Shown: one piece after another, positions 10,589-22,340 of the stretch | Layout: every line of letters begins with the position of its first letter | Numbering within the stretch: the first letter of the stretch is position 1 | Source of the DNA: Diatrype stigma | Lineage: Eukaryota; Ascomycota; Sordariomycetes; Xylariales; Diatrypaceae | Assembly: GCA_022225965.2 (NCBI GenBank) | Contig: JAKJXP020000004.1 | Span: 806,001-870,000 of the forward strand | Reading direction: 5' to 3' | DNA length: 64,000 nt | Program-made: the position numbers and the translations under genes | The notes under the pieces: generated by a model | Seen by the model: the letters and a program-made list of their open reading frames with translations, nothing else | The model's database searches: none | Told to the model about the DNA's origin: nothing

Positions 10589-12565
10589 ATGTCCCCCGAG
10601 GCTTTCCTCCGTCATGCCTTGCGCTTCCTCCTCCCGCTGGCGGTAGCATTTACCCTCTACCTATACCTCTACCCGGTCTTCCTAGGGTGCGCATTTCCCC
10701 TGCCGCCGACGACACAATCGCACGACGAGCATGACATCCTCGACAACAACGGCGGCCCAGCTTTCCGCGAAACCCTGCGTCAGCATCTCTTTGGTAGCTC
10801 GACCGCAACCTCGACCTCGACCCCGACCCGAGCGGCCCCCTTCCGCCTCCTCGCCCTCGGCGACCCGCAGATCGAAGGCGACACCTCGATCCGCAACTAC
10901 GGGCGCGCGCCGTTCCCGCACCTAACAAAGGCGTTCCGGTACCTGACATCCCGGGACCACTGGCGCCTGACGCCGTGGACGCGGGCGCGGCGGGCGCTGC
11001 ACGACCTGGTCGACTTCTGGTTCGTCGACGTGCCCGACTTCCTCGAGTCGGCGCGCAAGCGCGTCGACCTCTTCGGCAACGACTTCTTCCTCGGCCACAT
11101 CTACCGGACGCTGCGGTGGTGGGCGCGCCCGACGCACGTCGCCGTCCTCGGCGACCTGCTGGGCAGCCAGTGGATCGGCGACGCCGAGTTCGCCCGCCGC
11201 AGCTGGCGGTTCTGGAACCGCGCCTTCCGCGGCGCCGAGCGCGTGCCCGACGACACCGCCGCCTACCCGCTGGGCGAGTACGAGCTGGCGGGGCTCCTGG
11301 GGGTCGAGGATGACGACGCCGCGGCCTGGAGGCGGAGGGTCATCAACATCGCGGGCAACCACGACGTCGGGTACGCGGGCGACCTGACCAAGGCGCGGCT
11401 CGGCCGGTTCGAGGAGGCCTTCGGCAAGGCGGCGTATGAGCTGCGGTTCGAGCTGCCGGTCGCCAACGCGACGGTCAACGCGACCGTCTACGACCCGGAC
11501 GCGAACCCAGACTCAGACCGCCTGCCGCCGGAGCTGCGCGTCGTCGTGCTCAACAACATGAACCTGGACACGCCGGCGGCCGAGCCGAGCCTGCAGGACA
11601 AGACCTACCAGTTCGTCAACGACGTCATCAACACGGCCTCGGCCGTCGAGTTCCGCGGCCACTTCACCGTCGTGCTGACCCACATCCCCTTCTACAAGGA
11701 CGCCGGCATCTGCGTCGACCCCCCCTACTTCTCCTTCCACGCCGGCGGCGGCGTCAAGGAGCAGAACCAGCTCTCCGGCGACGCCACGCGCGGGCTGCTC
11801 GAGGGCATCTTCGGCCTGAGCGGCGATGCCAATGCGGCGGGGCGCGGGATGGGCCGCCGCGGCGTCGTACTCAACGGCCACGATCACGAGGGCTGTGATG
11901 TCTGGCACTACATCGACCAGAATATCGAGACGGAACCGGAGCCGGAACCGGAACCGGAGTCAACAGCCGAGGAGGGTAACAGGGGCGAGGATGGCGACAA
12001 ACAGCAGCAGCAGGAGCAGCAGCAGGAGCAGCAGCAGGAGCAAGAGCAGCGACGGCCGCACTGGCAGGCCGCCCGCTGGGGCGAGGCGCGGCGCGACGGA
12101 CTTCCGGAGAAACCCGGCGTACCGGGCCTCCGCGAGATCACGGTCCGCAGCATGATGGCGGACTTCTCGGGCAACGCGGGCCTGCTGAGCGCCTGGTTCG
12201 ACGAGGACGTCTGGGAGTGGCGGTTCGAGTACGCCGACTGCCGGCTCGGCCGGCAGTACTACTGGTGGTTCGTGCATATCTACGACCTGGTCGTGCTCGT
12301 CGCCGCCGCGGTATGGGGCGTATTGCGGGTCAAGGCGGCGCTCGCTGAGAGTCCGGCTGAGGCGAAGGCTAGGGTTGCGGCTGCGGATGCGGAAGGGACG
12401 GAGGCTGCGGACAAGGGTGCGGCTATGCTGAGAGAGAAGAGAGAGAAGGGGAGGGTGAGTGGTAGTGGCGAAGGGGTATCGGCGGAGAAGGAATTGAAGA
12501 ATGGTTCACAGCCGCAGCCGGAACACCGGTCGGGGGCGGAGGGAAAGGATGATCCGGCAGCTTGA
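10589..12565 (+). CDS. TED1: TED1/PGAP5-like metallophosphoesterase, GPI-glycan remodelling (658 aa)
   Basis: A single exon from the ATG at 10589. Near the N terminus a hydrophobic segment (residues 13-34) suggests an ER signal anchor. The calcineurin-like phosphoesterase motifs occur in order: GDPQIEGD (91-98), GDLLGSQW (188-195), GNHD (256-259), LTHIPFY (363-369) and GHDHEGC (430-436). A second membrane segment lies at about 558-579 in the C-terminal part. Yeast Ted1 and mammalian PGAP5/MPPE1 remove ethanolamine-phosphate from the second mannose of GPI anchors in the ER, allowing p24-dependent export. The DPQIEGD and HIYR wording matches Ted1 better than Cdc1. A low-complexity insert of Glu-Pro then Gln-Glu repeats (residues about 448-488) sits just after the last metal-binding motif. 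The charged C-terminal tail (after 580) looks cytosolic and disordered. Confidence 0.88.
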   Translation: MSPEAFLRHALRFLLPLAVAFTLYLYLYPVFLGCAFPLPPTTQSHDEHDILDNNGGPAFRETLRQHLFGSSTATSTSTPTRAAPFRLLALGDPQIEGDTSIRNYGRAPFPHLTKAFRYLTSRDHWRLTPWTRARRALHDLVDFWFVDVPDFLESARKRVDLFGNDFFLGHIYRTLRWWARPTHVAVLGDLLGSQWIGDAEFARRSWRFWNRAFRGAERVPDDTAAYPLGEYELAGLLGVEDDDAAAWRRRVINIAGNHDVGYAGDLTKARLGRFEEAFGKAAYELRFELPVANATVNATVYDPDANPDSDRLPPELRVVVLNNMNLDTPAAEPSLQDKTYQFVNDVINTASAVEFRGHFTVVLTHIPFYKDAGICVDPPYFSFHAGGGVKEQNQLSGDATRGLLEGIFGLSGDANAAGRGMGRRGVVLNGHDHEGCDVWHYIDQNIETEPEPEPEPESTAEEGNRGEDGDKQQQQEQQQEQQQEQEQRRPHWQAARWGEARRDGLPEKPGVPGLREITVRSMMADFSGNAGLLSAWFDEDVWEWRFEYADCRLGRQYYWWFVHIYDLVVLVAAAVWGVLRVKAALAESPAEAKARVAAADAEGTEAADKGAAMLREKREKGRVSGSGEGVSAEKELKNGSQPQPEHRSGAEGKDDPAA

Positions 12566-13159
12566 TGTCGCCTTGATCTGCGATGGCTGGCTAGGAACTC
12601 ATTGCTGTTGATCTACATGCACCCATCCACGATTGCGGGAACCTCCTCGAAGCGAAACAAGCTAAACTCGAGAATGTTTGTTCGAGTCACATTCGCCACT
12701 ATAGAAACTATTTAGTCAGGTGGTGTTTTTGACATCGCTACACTACACTGCACTGCACTGTGAGCAATCATGGCCCCTCGGTCGTCGGATAATGATATAT
12801 GAAGAGAACATAGATCAGACAGATCAAACACATCGCGTCTCACATGTTGTACTCATGAATATTATATATTATATATATATATATATATAATATATGCATA
12901 CTTACAGACAACGGCCGTAGCACCTACTTCAGTACTTTTTCCTCTTAAGGGCAAGGCTGCTATGCTATGTTATGGTACCTAGACATGATGCATCTACTCT
13001 AACCACTCTTCTCGACGGTGGGACCGTGGCATAAATACCAGAGGTCGCTACACTGCATTGCGTTCCTACCAGCTTATTACCTAGGTAGCATTATGACAAC
13101 AACCAACCACCGATTCAATCAACCATCATCGCCAATCCAGTAACTGAGCTAGCTAGCCG
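12566..13159. other. Intergenic region between convergent genes
   Basis: Lies between the ends of TED1 (+) and the BNR-4 gene (-), so it should contain both 3' untranslated regions. It carries an AT microsatellite at about 12863-12896, and an ACCTAGGTAGC word at 13080. Nothing else is supported. Confidence 0.6.
12863..12896. repeat. (AT)n microsatellite
   Basis: A run of alternating T and A with two interruptions (TATTATAT), forming a near-perfect self-complementary stretch. Confidence 0.85.
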
Positions 13160-15055
13160 TCAGAGCTGGAAGTCGAGCACCACGACGTTGATCCTGCTCT
13201 TATCCGCCTCGGACGCCTCTCCCTCTCCCGCGGCGGCCCTCGTGTACACCGACAGGACGTTATCGTAGTCCAACCGCGTCGTGTCGACCAGCGGCTCCGT
13301 GGGCGGGAACCCCCCCTGCTGGCGCCAGACCAGCTCGTACGCGGCATAGCCGTCGCGGCTCGACGCCTTCAGGATCGTCAGCGTCGGCGTCTTCGTGTCG
13401 GGCAGCACGAAGTACAGGTCGTCGTCCTTGCTGACGGCGACCTGGCCGCGCTTTCCCCCCTTGGCGCCGTCGACGTGGGGGAGCGCGCGCTGGCTCCAGG
13501 CCCCTGTTTGCGATTCTTTCTCGTCAGCACGTTAAGTACCAAGGATACGCTCTTGGTGGAGACACCAATAGGAGGGTGGCCAAGATAATGGAGGGATAGG
13601 GCGGAAGGAAACGTGGCATTTTTGGGGGTTAGGACTGACCATCTGGAGACCGATAGTAATGCTTCCAGCGCTGCTCGCCATCCACACTATCCCGGTTCAG
13701 GACGTGGACGCCGCCCCGGTGATCGACAGCCTGGGACTCCTGGTTGATGAGCCCGGACCCCTTCGGGATGGCGAAGGCGACGATGCCCGGCGAGTCGGGC
13801 TGGATACCGCTGCCGCTCTCGGAATCGGCGACGACCTCGCCGGCGCCGTTGCGCCACGACCGGCCCTCGTCGTCCGAGTACGCGTAGCAGATGTCGTGGT
13901 TGTTCTCGGCCGAGTTGGGCCCGGCCTGCTGCTTGTGCTGCGTGTCGGCCGGGTCGTCCCAGCCCGCGTAGGCCACGAACCCGCGCCACACCCACGTCGC
14001 GTGCAGCCGGCCCCCGCGCGCGTGCAGCCCGTGCACGTACGGGTTGCCGCGGCCCGCCCCGCGCAGGTGCGTGCGCACCGTCGTCGGCTCGTACCGCCCC
14101 GTCGCTGCGCGGTAGATGCACAGGTGGTCGTCGCCGAGCCCGGCCTTGCCCGTGCGGAACGAGTACCAGAGGTCGCCGCCGCTCTCGTTCTCGTTCTCGT
14201 TCTCGCTGTTGTTGGGGTGGGGGTGGTAGAGGGGCCCGAATCGCGGGTACGTGATGTACCCGAAGAGCTCCTTGTGGTCGTCGCCCTCGAGCCCCGGGAG
14301 GTGGGACAGCGTCGCCGTGAAGAGCTGCGCTGACCACGGGAATGCGGACGGGGTGAGCGCTACCCCCGGTATCGAGTGCCGGTACCTCACCCTGTTGTAG
14401 ACGTCGGTATGTGGTTAGGACTCCTGTTAACATGTTCGTTCGGTATTGCGTCGCACGGGGGTTGAAGGGAGTTTCTTTTTTTTTGGCCCGATCAGGCACT
14501 TGGGTATAGATATAGGTAAATGTATAAGCATAGGCATGCATGTACTTACACATCACAGTGATGGTCGTATGACAGATGTATCGTTCCGTCGCCTGGACAT
14601 ATTCCTATCTTATGGATCCCTTCAGCACTTCATTCTTTTTCCCTGTTTTCTTGATGCACTCAACCCCTGCTCTCCTCATCCATTCCTGCACGCTCATAGA
14701 TCCTTACGGATCCGATGTCCCAGAAATAAAAAGAAAGGGGACGAAACACCCCGACCGCTTCTCGACCTACCTGGATCGTGTTGTGGCCATCATCGGTCGT
14801 CTGGGGATAATCGTCGAAGACCAGGGTCTCCCACTGCCCACGTGGGAGCTTCCTGCGAGCCAGGTGCACGAACAGCGGCTCGGCAGCGGCCTCGGTCCCG
14901 GCCCCGGCGCCGGGCAAGGAGCTGTAGAAGCAGGCGTACTGCCAGCCGTGGCATGATTGGATGGCGTCCTGCTGGAAGGCGTTTCCGTTCAAGACGCATT
15001 TCCGGTGGCTTGGGTCAGGACCTAAGATTGAGACAACGGGGTCTGCTAGCGTCAT
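13160..15055 (-). CDS. BNR-4 (Asp-box) beta-propeller protein, possible polysaccharide lyase (479 aa, 4 exons)
   Basis: Exons are 15055-14771, 14608-14550, 14391-13640 and 13503-13160, with canonical donors GTAGGT, GTAAGT and GTCAGT. The start is MTLADPVVS at 15055; there is no signal peptide, so the product is predicted to be cytosolic. Conserved wording across the splice joins includes YPQTTDDGHNTIQ/IGICPGDGTIHLSYDHHCD/VVRYRHS, then NPYVHGLH, TWVWRGF and the Asp-box SDDEGRSW. Together these match the BNR_4 family (seven-bladed propeller). Some members of this fold are polysaccharide lyases acting on uronic-acid glycans (ulvan or rhamnose-glucuronate lyases). Several conserved His (GDGTIHLSYDHH, NPYVHGLH) could be catalytic, but substrate and activity are inference. 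The exon joins preserve phase and family wording, so the gene model is firm. Confidence 0.85.
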
Positions 15056-15689
15056 TATGTTTATGTTGTACAAGTATATATATATATATATATATATATC
15101 TGTGTGAGAGTGAGTGTGTGCGAAAGAGTGAGTGGGATATATGTATCTACGTGTCTACACCTGTAGCTATTATAAATGGTGAACAGTGAGGAGTAAGTAA
15201 CAAGAGTAGTAAGTATAAAATGCGCGGGGTGACTGGGCCGTATGTCTTATAGGCGATGTTATAGTAAGTAGTGTGCTAATGTAATGGATGGGTTCGTTCG
15301 TTCGTGAGACTCGAAAGGACAAATGCGGCGGCAATGGGCAGATTTACACACGGCGGAAAGTAGACAGCCAAGTGAGCGACGTTCTTTTCTACGGTGATGA
15401 GTTCGCCGAGCAACAATTGTCGTCTTGATCAAATTCGCACCCCAACGTTGGACAGCAGCGCTTTTCTGGAGGAGCTGTTGGATCGAGTGTTCGCATCCCC
15501 GTCAGTATCAAGAGTCCGAGCTGTTTTCAGGCTACAGATTCATAAGCCATACTTAGCAAGTATAATCCAAGGATAATACAAGGGTGATTCTACTATTACT
15601 CCTTAAGAGCGCGTGAACTATAGCTTGTCAAGTTGTTGCGCATTCACTTATACCGAACTAGGCTCGCTATAAGATTACGCGAATTTGGA
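15056..15689. other. Intergenic flank of AT island 2
   Basis: Contains the promoter side of the BNR-4 gene, a (TA)n run at 15074-15100 followed by a GTGTGAGAGTGAG-type stretch, and normal-composition sequence until about 15690 where AT content rises. No gene is supported. Confidence 0.5.
15074..15100. repeat. (TA)n microsatellite
   Basis: An uninterrupted TA dinucleotide run just upstream of the BNR-4 gene start, probably within its promoter or 5' leader. Confidence 0.9.
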
Positions 15690-15888
15690 GACTTGCTCAT
15701 ATATAATAATTAAGTACATAACAGACTAATTAACAAAACTTCGCTATATGAAATTCACAATATAAAATTTAACGCGGAACTTTGCTTAATTAAAGTTTAT
15801 AAAGGGGCCCTCTCTTTAAAATGGCTGAGCGTAATAAAAAATATAATTAATTAAAAGCATACCTACACAGCCTCGCCGGAAACGCAAG

Positions 15889-15970
15889 CGCCGCAGGCTA
15901 AAGGGATTCCAGGGGATTTTCCCTTAAAAGCCCGCCGTAGGCGAAAAGGGAATTCAAGGGGGTCCTCTTC
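15889..15970 (+). repeat. Imperfect direct repeat in a GC-rich patch
   Basis: Two about 30-bp copies, the first beginning CGCCGCAGGC(T)AAAGGGA and the second CGCCGTAGGCGAAAAGGGA, lie head to tail about 45 bases apart. The patch is much less AT-rich than its surroundings and sits near the left edge of island 2, where the 5' part of the Helitron would be expected. Confidence 0.6.
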
Positions 15971-17759
15971 CGAAATTCCAAAACTTCATAATAAAAATCC
16001 GAATGCAACATTTTTTCTATCAATTTTATACCTTATTATATATTAAAATTTAATTTTTTATGTTCCGAAATATATTATTATAAAATTATTTCGAATTAAA
16101 AGTTATAAGTTACCTATTATTACTTTTGGCTTTTTATATATTACGTATTAATTAATTTTTCTGCCGCACTTATCGCCTTCAATTTATACGCATTAAATTA
16201 ATCCATAAATTAATTTATTACTTAAAATTTTATTTATCTTTCCTATAACGTTAAAAATCTATAATAAGAACGGCAAAAATTAATAACGTTATTATAAGGA
16301 TATTTCATTTTTTCATTTAAAATTAAAGCTTTTATCGATATAGCTTGCTTTTTTTCGGTTAAAATCTATTAATTCTATATTTAGTCTTTTTTATTTAATC
16401 TTTTTTTTTAATATATTATTTAGTACGATATTAAGGATTTTCGAAATTGCCGTTAACTTAAGAATTCGCAAGTTTTTAACCGAATAAGAACATTACCGGT
16501 TTATCCTTACCTTATTCCTTATTCCATTTCCTTATATATTTGGACGTATTTTTCGTTAACCTTTATATATATTAATAATAAATTTTGGCGCCGGTTTTTC
16601 GGAATCCTTTTTTAGCGGTAATAAAAAGCTTTCTTAATATAATCATAAACGCGGTCGTTTTCGCAGCCGTTTTCGCAACCGTAATCGTTTTCGTTTAAAA
16701 CGCTCTTCCGTTTTTGATTATTTTTACGATCGTTAATTTCGATAATGTAATACTTATTATTAATAAAAAGCCGGTAAAAGTTTTTCAATTCCCGGTACCT
16801 AAAAATGCTTTAATTATACGGCCGCTTATATCGAAAAATAACGTTATCGTTATAACCTCATCGTTAAAACTTCCCTTATGCGCGAAATGGCTTCCTTAGG
16901 AATTCTTTTTTAGCAATCCTTTAGCCATATTCCCATTCGTTCTTTATTTTAATTTGGATTTTCCGTTGCTACTGCTTTTAATTTATATATCCCGTCTTAT
17001 TATTAAACGCTTCAAAATATTAAATACTACTTATATTATATAATTCCTTTTCGCCGTAGTTAAAACCCGGATAATTCTTTATTAACTCGCGATATTCGAC
17101 GCAAGCAGGAAATCATTCGGCAATCCCATCGTATAACTTATCGTAATAACGAAAAGCATTCACTTACGTCTTTTTTGGAAACCTTAAAAAAAAAACAAAG
17201 CAGTTTTTCCGGTTTTAAAAGCTTTTTCTTCCCTAACAGTCCTTTCGGCCCCGGTAATTATCGTTTTCCTTCCGGTTCCGATTCCGGTAATTCTTTTAGT
17301 AATCCCAATTTTCCGGGATTTGGTTTATAACTTGGTTACTTTATTTATTCGGTTTGTTATATATTCCGTACTTGGATTCGGAATATTTATAATCCCTTTT
17401 TCGAAGCTTATAATTTAATTTATATATATTATTACGATATGATAATTAAAAATAACCTCGTTACGGAATAGCGTTAATATAAAAGTAATAATTATAAAAA
17501 GCTACGCATTAAGTTTATATCCGATATTAATAATTTTAACCCAAAGGCTAACCGTATTGAAAAATTTATATATCGCCGTTATAAGGTTATTTACGGTATT
17601 ATAAATAAGCAATTTTTACTTAATTCATTATTCCTTATTTCTTTTTCTTTTTTTTCGGCATTTTCTTTTTTAAGCCTTATTTCTGTTATTTCCGTTCGTT
17701 AATTTATTGTTCGTATTATTACGACAATTGCCGCTTGCAAAAACCGAAATGCTCGGCTT

Positions 17760-20700
17760 AATTAAAATTTCCTTAATCCTGGCGTTAAATGGAACCCCAT
17801 AAATATTAACGATCCTAACGTTATAACTAACTAATTACGATAACCGGTTATAACCGACGTTAACGCGAAGCTTTTAAACGAATTTAATCGTTATATGCTT
17901 ACGTATAATATAAAGAAATACGAACGTTATAATAAGCGGTAGTTTAATATAAAGCTAAATAATAACGTTTATACTAAATGCCGTTAAAAAAATTAAAATT
18001 CTTAAGCTATGTACTTTTATTTCTTTCGTAACCATATGGATTTCGGTTCCGTTCCGAATAAGCTTCCGGAACTTATTTAAATAAAAGAAATGCTTATCGC
18101 AAAGGTTTACGTCGCTATAGAAATCCGTTAATATCGTAAATTTCAATATCGGTATCGTAAATACATTTATACGTTTTTTCGTAATATTGGCAAAATTTAT
18201 TGCATTTTATTCCTTTTATTCCAAAATCTTAATATTATTATTATCGTTTCTTTTAACGAACGTTTTCGAAACGTTTAATAAAAAAACTTCCGAATGCGTC
18301 GGTATGCCATTTTTTTGTAGCTAAAATATTTTATCCGCCATTATTTTAATTACATAAATAATGCTATATAAATTTCTAATAAGAACTTCCTTCGTTTTTC
18401 CGAAAATGGTTTAATTATTAATAACATTTCGATCGAATTCCGGATTAATGAATTTATGGCCGGTATTAAAAAAAATATTACTAATAATAATCTTATCGAT
18501 GCCATAAATAAATACGATCGGTTTATTATTCCTAATCTCCTAGCTAATCGTACGGAAATCGAGCGTTTTCGCCAATACGCTTTCGCCGTTAGTGATACTA
18601 TTAATCGTACGGCAGAACTTGCCGTAAAAGGCCGGATAGAAATGTCTGGTTTCCGCTTAATTCCTATTAATAAGTTTAACAGTATTATTCCTTTATTATT
18701 TACTGCCTTTTCCTTTTTTTTCCCCAATAGCGCGAATAAGTTTTTCATATAACGTAAAAGGCCGCCTTTTTTTGAGAACTAAATCGAACATGCCATTAAA
18801 TAAAAAAACGGTCGTTTTTCTCGTTATTTTCGGTTTGCGTTCGTTATATTTAACAAATTTATGAAATAACGTATCAATTAAAACAATTCCTTTTACGTTA
18901 ATACCTTACGTTATTAAAATAATCGTAAATATATTATTAACGAACTGCATCGTTTTTTCGAAAATAACCCATAACGGATACATAAAAAATAAGCCAAAAC
19001 CAATATTTTAATTAATTCCATTATTCGGAATTCTTATAAGATTCGAAATACGCGTCCTTATTGGCATAATAAAAAAAACGAATTGGATTCCATAATTAAC
19101 GCTTATAATTATTTCAGCCTTTTCTTTATTTTTAATGCCGTTAATTACCATTAAAACGATTAAATGCGTTATTTGCTTAATTATTCCTAATAACGTATTA
19201 AAACGAAAGGCATTACGAAACTTCGTTTTATTAAAAGAAATGTTATGCAAAACCTTTATATTATTGCCTAATATTTTTATTACCGTTTTAATTCCTTTAT
19301 AAAAATCGTCGTTTGCCCCAAATTCCGTATCGAGAACTATTGGAATAAGTTCGAATAGCAGGGTCGAGGCACGTTTTATAACTATGGCTTTAATTGAAAA
19401 CAAAAGGATTTTGTCCCGAAAGCCGACATGATATCGAAAAAATCCCGAAACATTTTCGCTTAATTCTGAAGGTTTCATGTTTTTACTATTAATTCCATTC
19501 CTTTTAAAAGCCCTAAAAAATTCGGTCCTAAAGGTAACGTATTTTTTTTTATTATTACTTTGAAATAATCTTTTATTTGGGATTATTTTAATAAGTTGTT
19601 GTTACGTATTTAAATTTATATTTACGCTTTCGTCCGTTGCCTTCGTAAAAAAAAAGAATAGCGGCGTAATTATCAATTTACGTCCGAAAATCGTTTTAAA
19701 ATACGTGCCTTTAATTTTGCGTAAATCCAGGTTTATCGTAATAAAGCTTCCGGTTTCGGCCAGGCTGCTTTAAATTAATTTAATCAAATAAGTATTTTCT
19801 TTAATAACCTTTAATATCGTTTTTATTTTCTTCGTTTCTTATAGCTTATTTTTTTTATTAATAAAAATCTTAATCCAAAGCATTAGTCCTTTTTAGCGAA
19901 AAAAACCGATTAACGAATTAACTAATACAATTCTGTCCTTATAATCGGTTAAAAGGCTAATTTTAACATTGCCCCTTATATAAACGTTTATGCCATTAAA
20001 AAATACCTCGCCAAATATACGGCTAAGGCTGAAATAAAAACCAAGTTTTTTAAAGATCTCTGTATTAAGGTTTTTTCTTATTTTGCCAATAAAAATCCCC
20101 TTTTTTTTTTAGTTTGTCGTTTATTAAATAAGCTTTTCGGCGAAAGAAACTGGTTCCATATAAAAATTCATTATTAATTATTAAACATTCCGTTAGTTTA
20201 ATTTTCCCGAATCGTAATTACCGTAAATTACCGTCCGGAACATAATTAGGCCAATCCGTTCCATATTAAAACCGGTAAAATTACGGCTAAACGAAGTCGT
20301 TTGGTAAAATATAAAAATCATATAATTACGTAATAGCTTAAAGGCATTATTTACTTTTAATGGCTAACCTTATATAATTAAAATGGTACTTTTTCCTGCG
20401 TTCGTCTTAATATAAAGCCCCGTATGTTATAGTATTTTTCGAAATACAAGCCTAATATTACGAAATACGACAATTACTGTCGTATTAAAATAATGCTTTA
20501 ACACTTTTTCCGTAAAATTAAAGATCTTTTTATTATAAAGGAAATTGCTTATAATATTTAAACCTTAATTTACGATACGTATTAACGGAAATATATTTAT
20601 AAAAATAATAATTATTACGGCATTAATATTTTTTCGCTTATCGATAAAGATAAATTTAAAGATATTAACCTTAAAAAAAATAACATTATCGGTACCTAAA

Positions 20701-22340
20701 TAAAACTGACTAATGTATTTCCTAAAAGAGATTTAAATTTCGCCAGTAAATTCGAAAAACTAGGCCATTACGAAATTAACGAAAACCATAATTGGAATAA
20801 TTATATTGGCATTATGGAATAACTCGATAAATTCGATTTTAATCTTAATTATTGGCGTATTATTATTTTTAAATACGATAAGGTTTTTTCGGAAAATGTT
20901 CTCGAAAATTTAAAAAACAGCCTGAATTCCGTTTAACGCTTAATTTTTAATCGATACGTTAATTATTACCAAAACATTTTAAACGGCATTAATCGCGAGC
21001 CTTTTTTTTTAAACGTCGATAATTCCGGAAATTATGGGAAATCTTTCGTATTAAAAATCTTATCTTTTCGCTTTCGTCGAATAGCTACCGTAATTAATTG
21101 CTTAAATCTTATTTTTCGTTATAAATTAATTCCGTTTTTTTTTATCGTTTCGGTTGCTAATTGTATGCTTCCTTTTAAATATTCCTATTAATATTGCTAT
21201 TAACGAAATTTAAGGTCGAATCATTTATTCTGTTCTCCGTTTTTTTATCCGTAAAGAATAATTCGTTCCTTTTATCGGTACGGCTTTTATTAAACTTTAA
21301 CAAAATCTCGAAAACGTAAAATACTTCGTTATCGACGAAAAATCCATAATGGGTTTAGGCCTTATAGCTATAATTAATAACCGTTTATAACAGGCTTTTT
21401 TTTATATGCCCGCTAGTATTATATTTAACGGCATTAGCGTTGTTTTTTTTAAAGACTTTTATTAATTTCCTCCCGTTTTCGATAAGCCGTTATATTATAT
21501 TAAAAACGACGTATCGGAATTAAAGATTTTTAAGCGGGCAGCGTATTTTTCTTTAAACAAAACTATTTGCTTTAATGTTATTATGCATTAATAAAGCCCG
21601 AAATAAATTACTTTTCGAAATATATTAATTATTATTTATACGATATTTTATATACGCAAAATGTAACAACTTTTAAGCATTCGTTATCGGTTCGATCCGT
21701 TTATAACGGAAGCTAAGCTTGTTTTTTTTGAAAATGCTATTCGTATTTATACGACAAACGCTTTAATTAACGACTATAATTTCCGGCATATAAATCAACT
21801 TAATCGGCCTATCGTTAGTATTTGCGTTACGAAAACGGGCCAAGGTTAGAATAAACCAAGTTTTCGCGATGCCGGCAATTTGGAAATATATTTTTCCGCA
21901 TACGTTAATGCTTATATAATACTTACGGAAAACATTTATATTTCTTAAGGCTTAATAAACGGTATAATGGGAATTATTCGTCGAATTATATAAAAGGCTG
22001 GCTTAAATTAACGTATTAAAAGTTTCCATATTATTTTCGTTTTTTTCGATAAATAAGTTTTTTTGTTTTTTTGTATTCCGTTTTTTTTAATTGTTTTTTA
22101 AATATTTTGGCTTTGTTTTTTTTTTCGTCAATGATATTACTGCCGTACCTATTTTTCGTTTTTTTTAAGAGTTTTCTTATAAAGGTATTAATTACGAACG
22201 TATTTAGTTTTTTTTCGTTATTATTTACGTCATTACGGTTTATAAGTTTTAAGGTTTTATTTTAAAAAAGGTTGTTCTTAATATTAAAGCTAAGGAATTT
22301 TAATTCGGGCTTATTTACGTAGTTTTTTTTCGTATAAAAA
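17760..22340 (+). pseudogene. Helitron Rep/helicase gene, RIP-degraded
   Basis: A single plus frame (codons starting at multiples of 3) runs from about 17770 to about 21110 without frameshift, broken only by in-frame stops. Landmarks: a C-x2-C-like element CTKCR at about 17975; NHMDFGSVPNKLPEL then IKEMLIAKVYVAIEI (18025-18140); the Rep block RNTRPYWHNKKNELDS (19040-19100) and the HUH site GRGTFYNYGF (19362-19391; normally RGSxHxHG, both His now Tyr); VYAIKKYLAKYTAKAE (19986-20035); Walker A VDNSGNYGKSFVLKI (21015-21060). After a frame change, YFVIDEKSIMGLGL (Walker B, 21322-21363), then ISVVFFKDFYxFPPVFDKPLY, VTKTGQG and ILTENIYIS (21790-21950). After another change, VVLNIKAKEFNSGLIYV (22274-22324), the C-terminal helicase block. 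Rolling-circle replication was the ancestral role; the gene is now non-functional. Confidence 0.9.

Noticed and set aside
18456..18752. 98-codon plus-strand open frame in the Helitron island (MAGIKKNITNN...)
   Set aside because: It sits within the degraded Helitron gene but not in the frame of the Rep motifs or with any domain of its own; the opposite-strand open frame here is equally uninformative.
19008..19478. 156-codon minus-strand open frame in island 2
   Set aside because: Antisense of the Rep/HUH region, which is recognisable on the plus strand.
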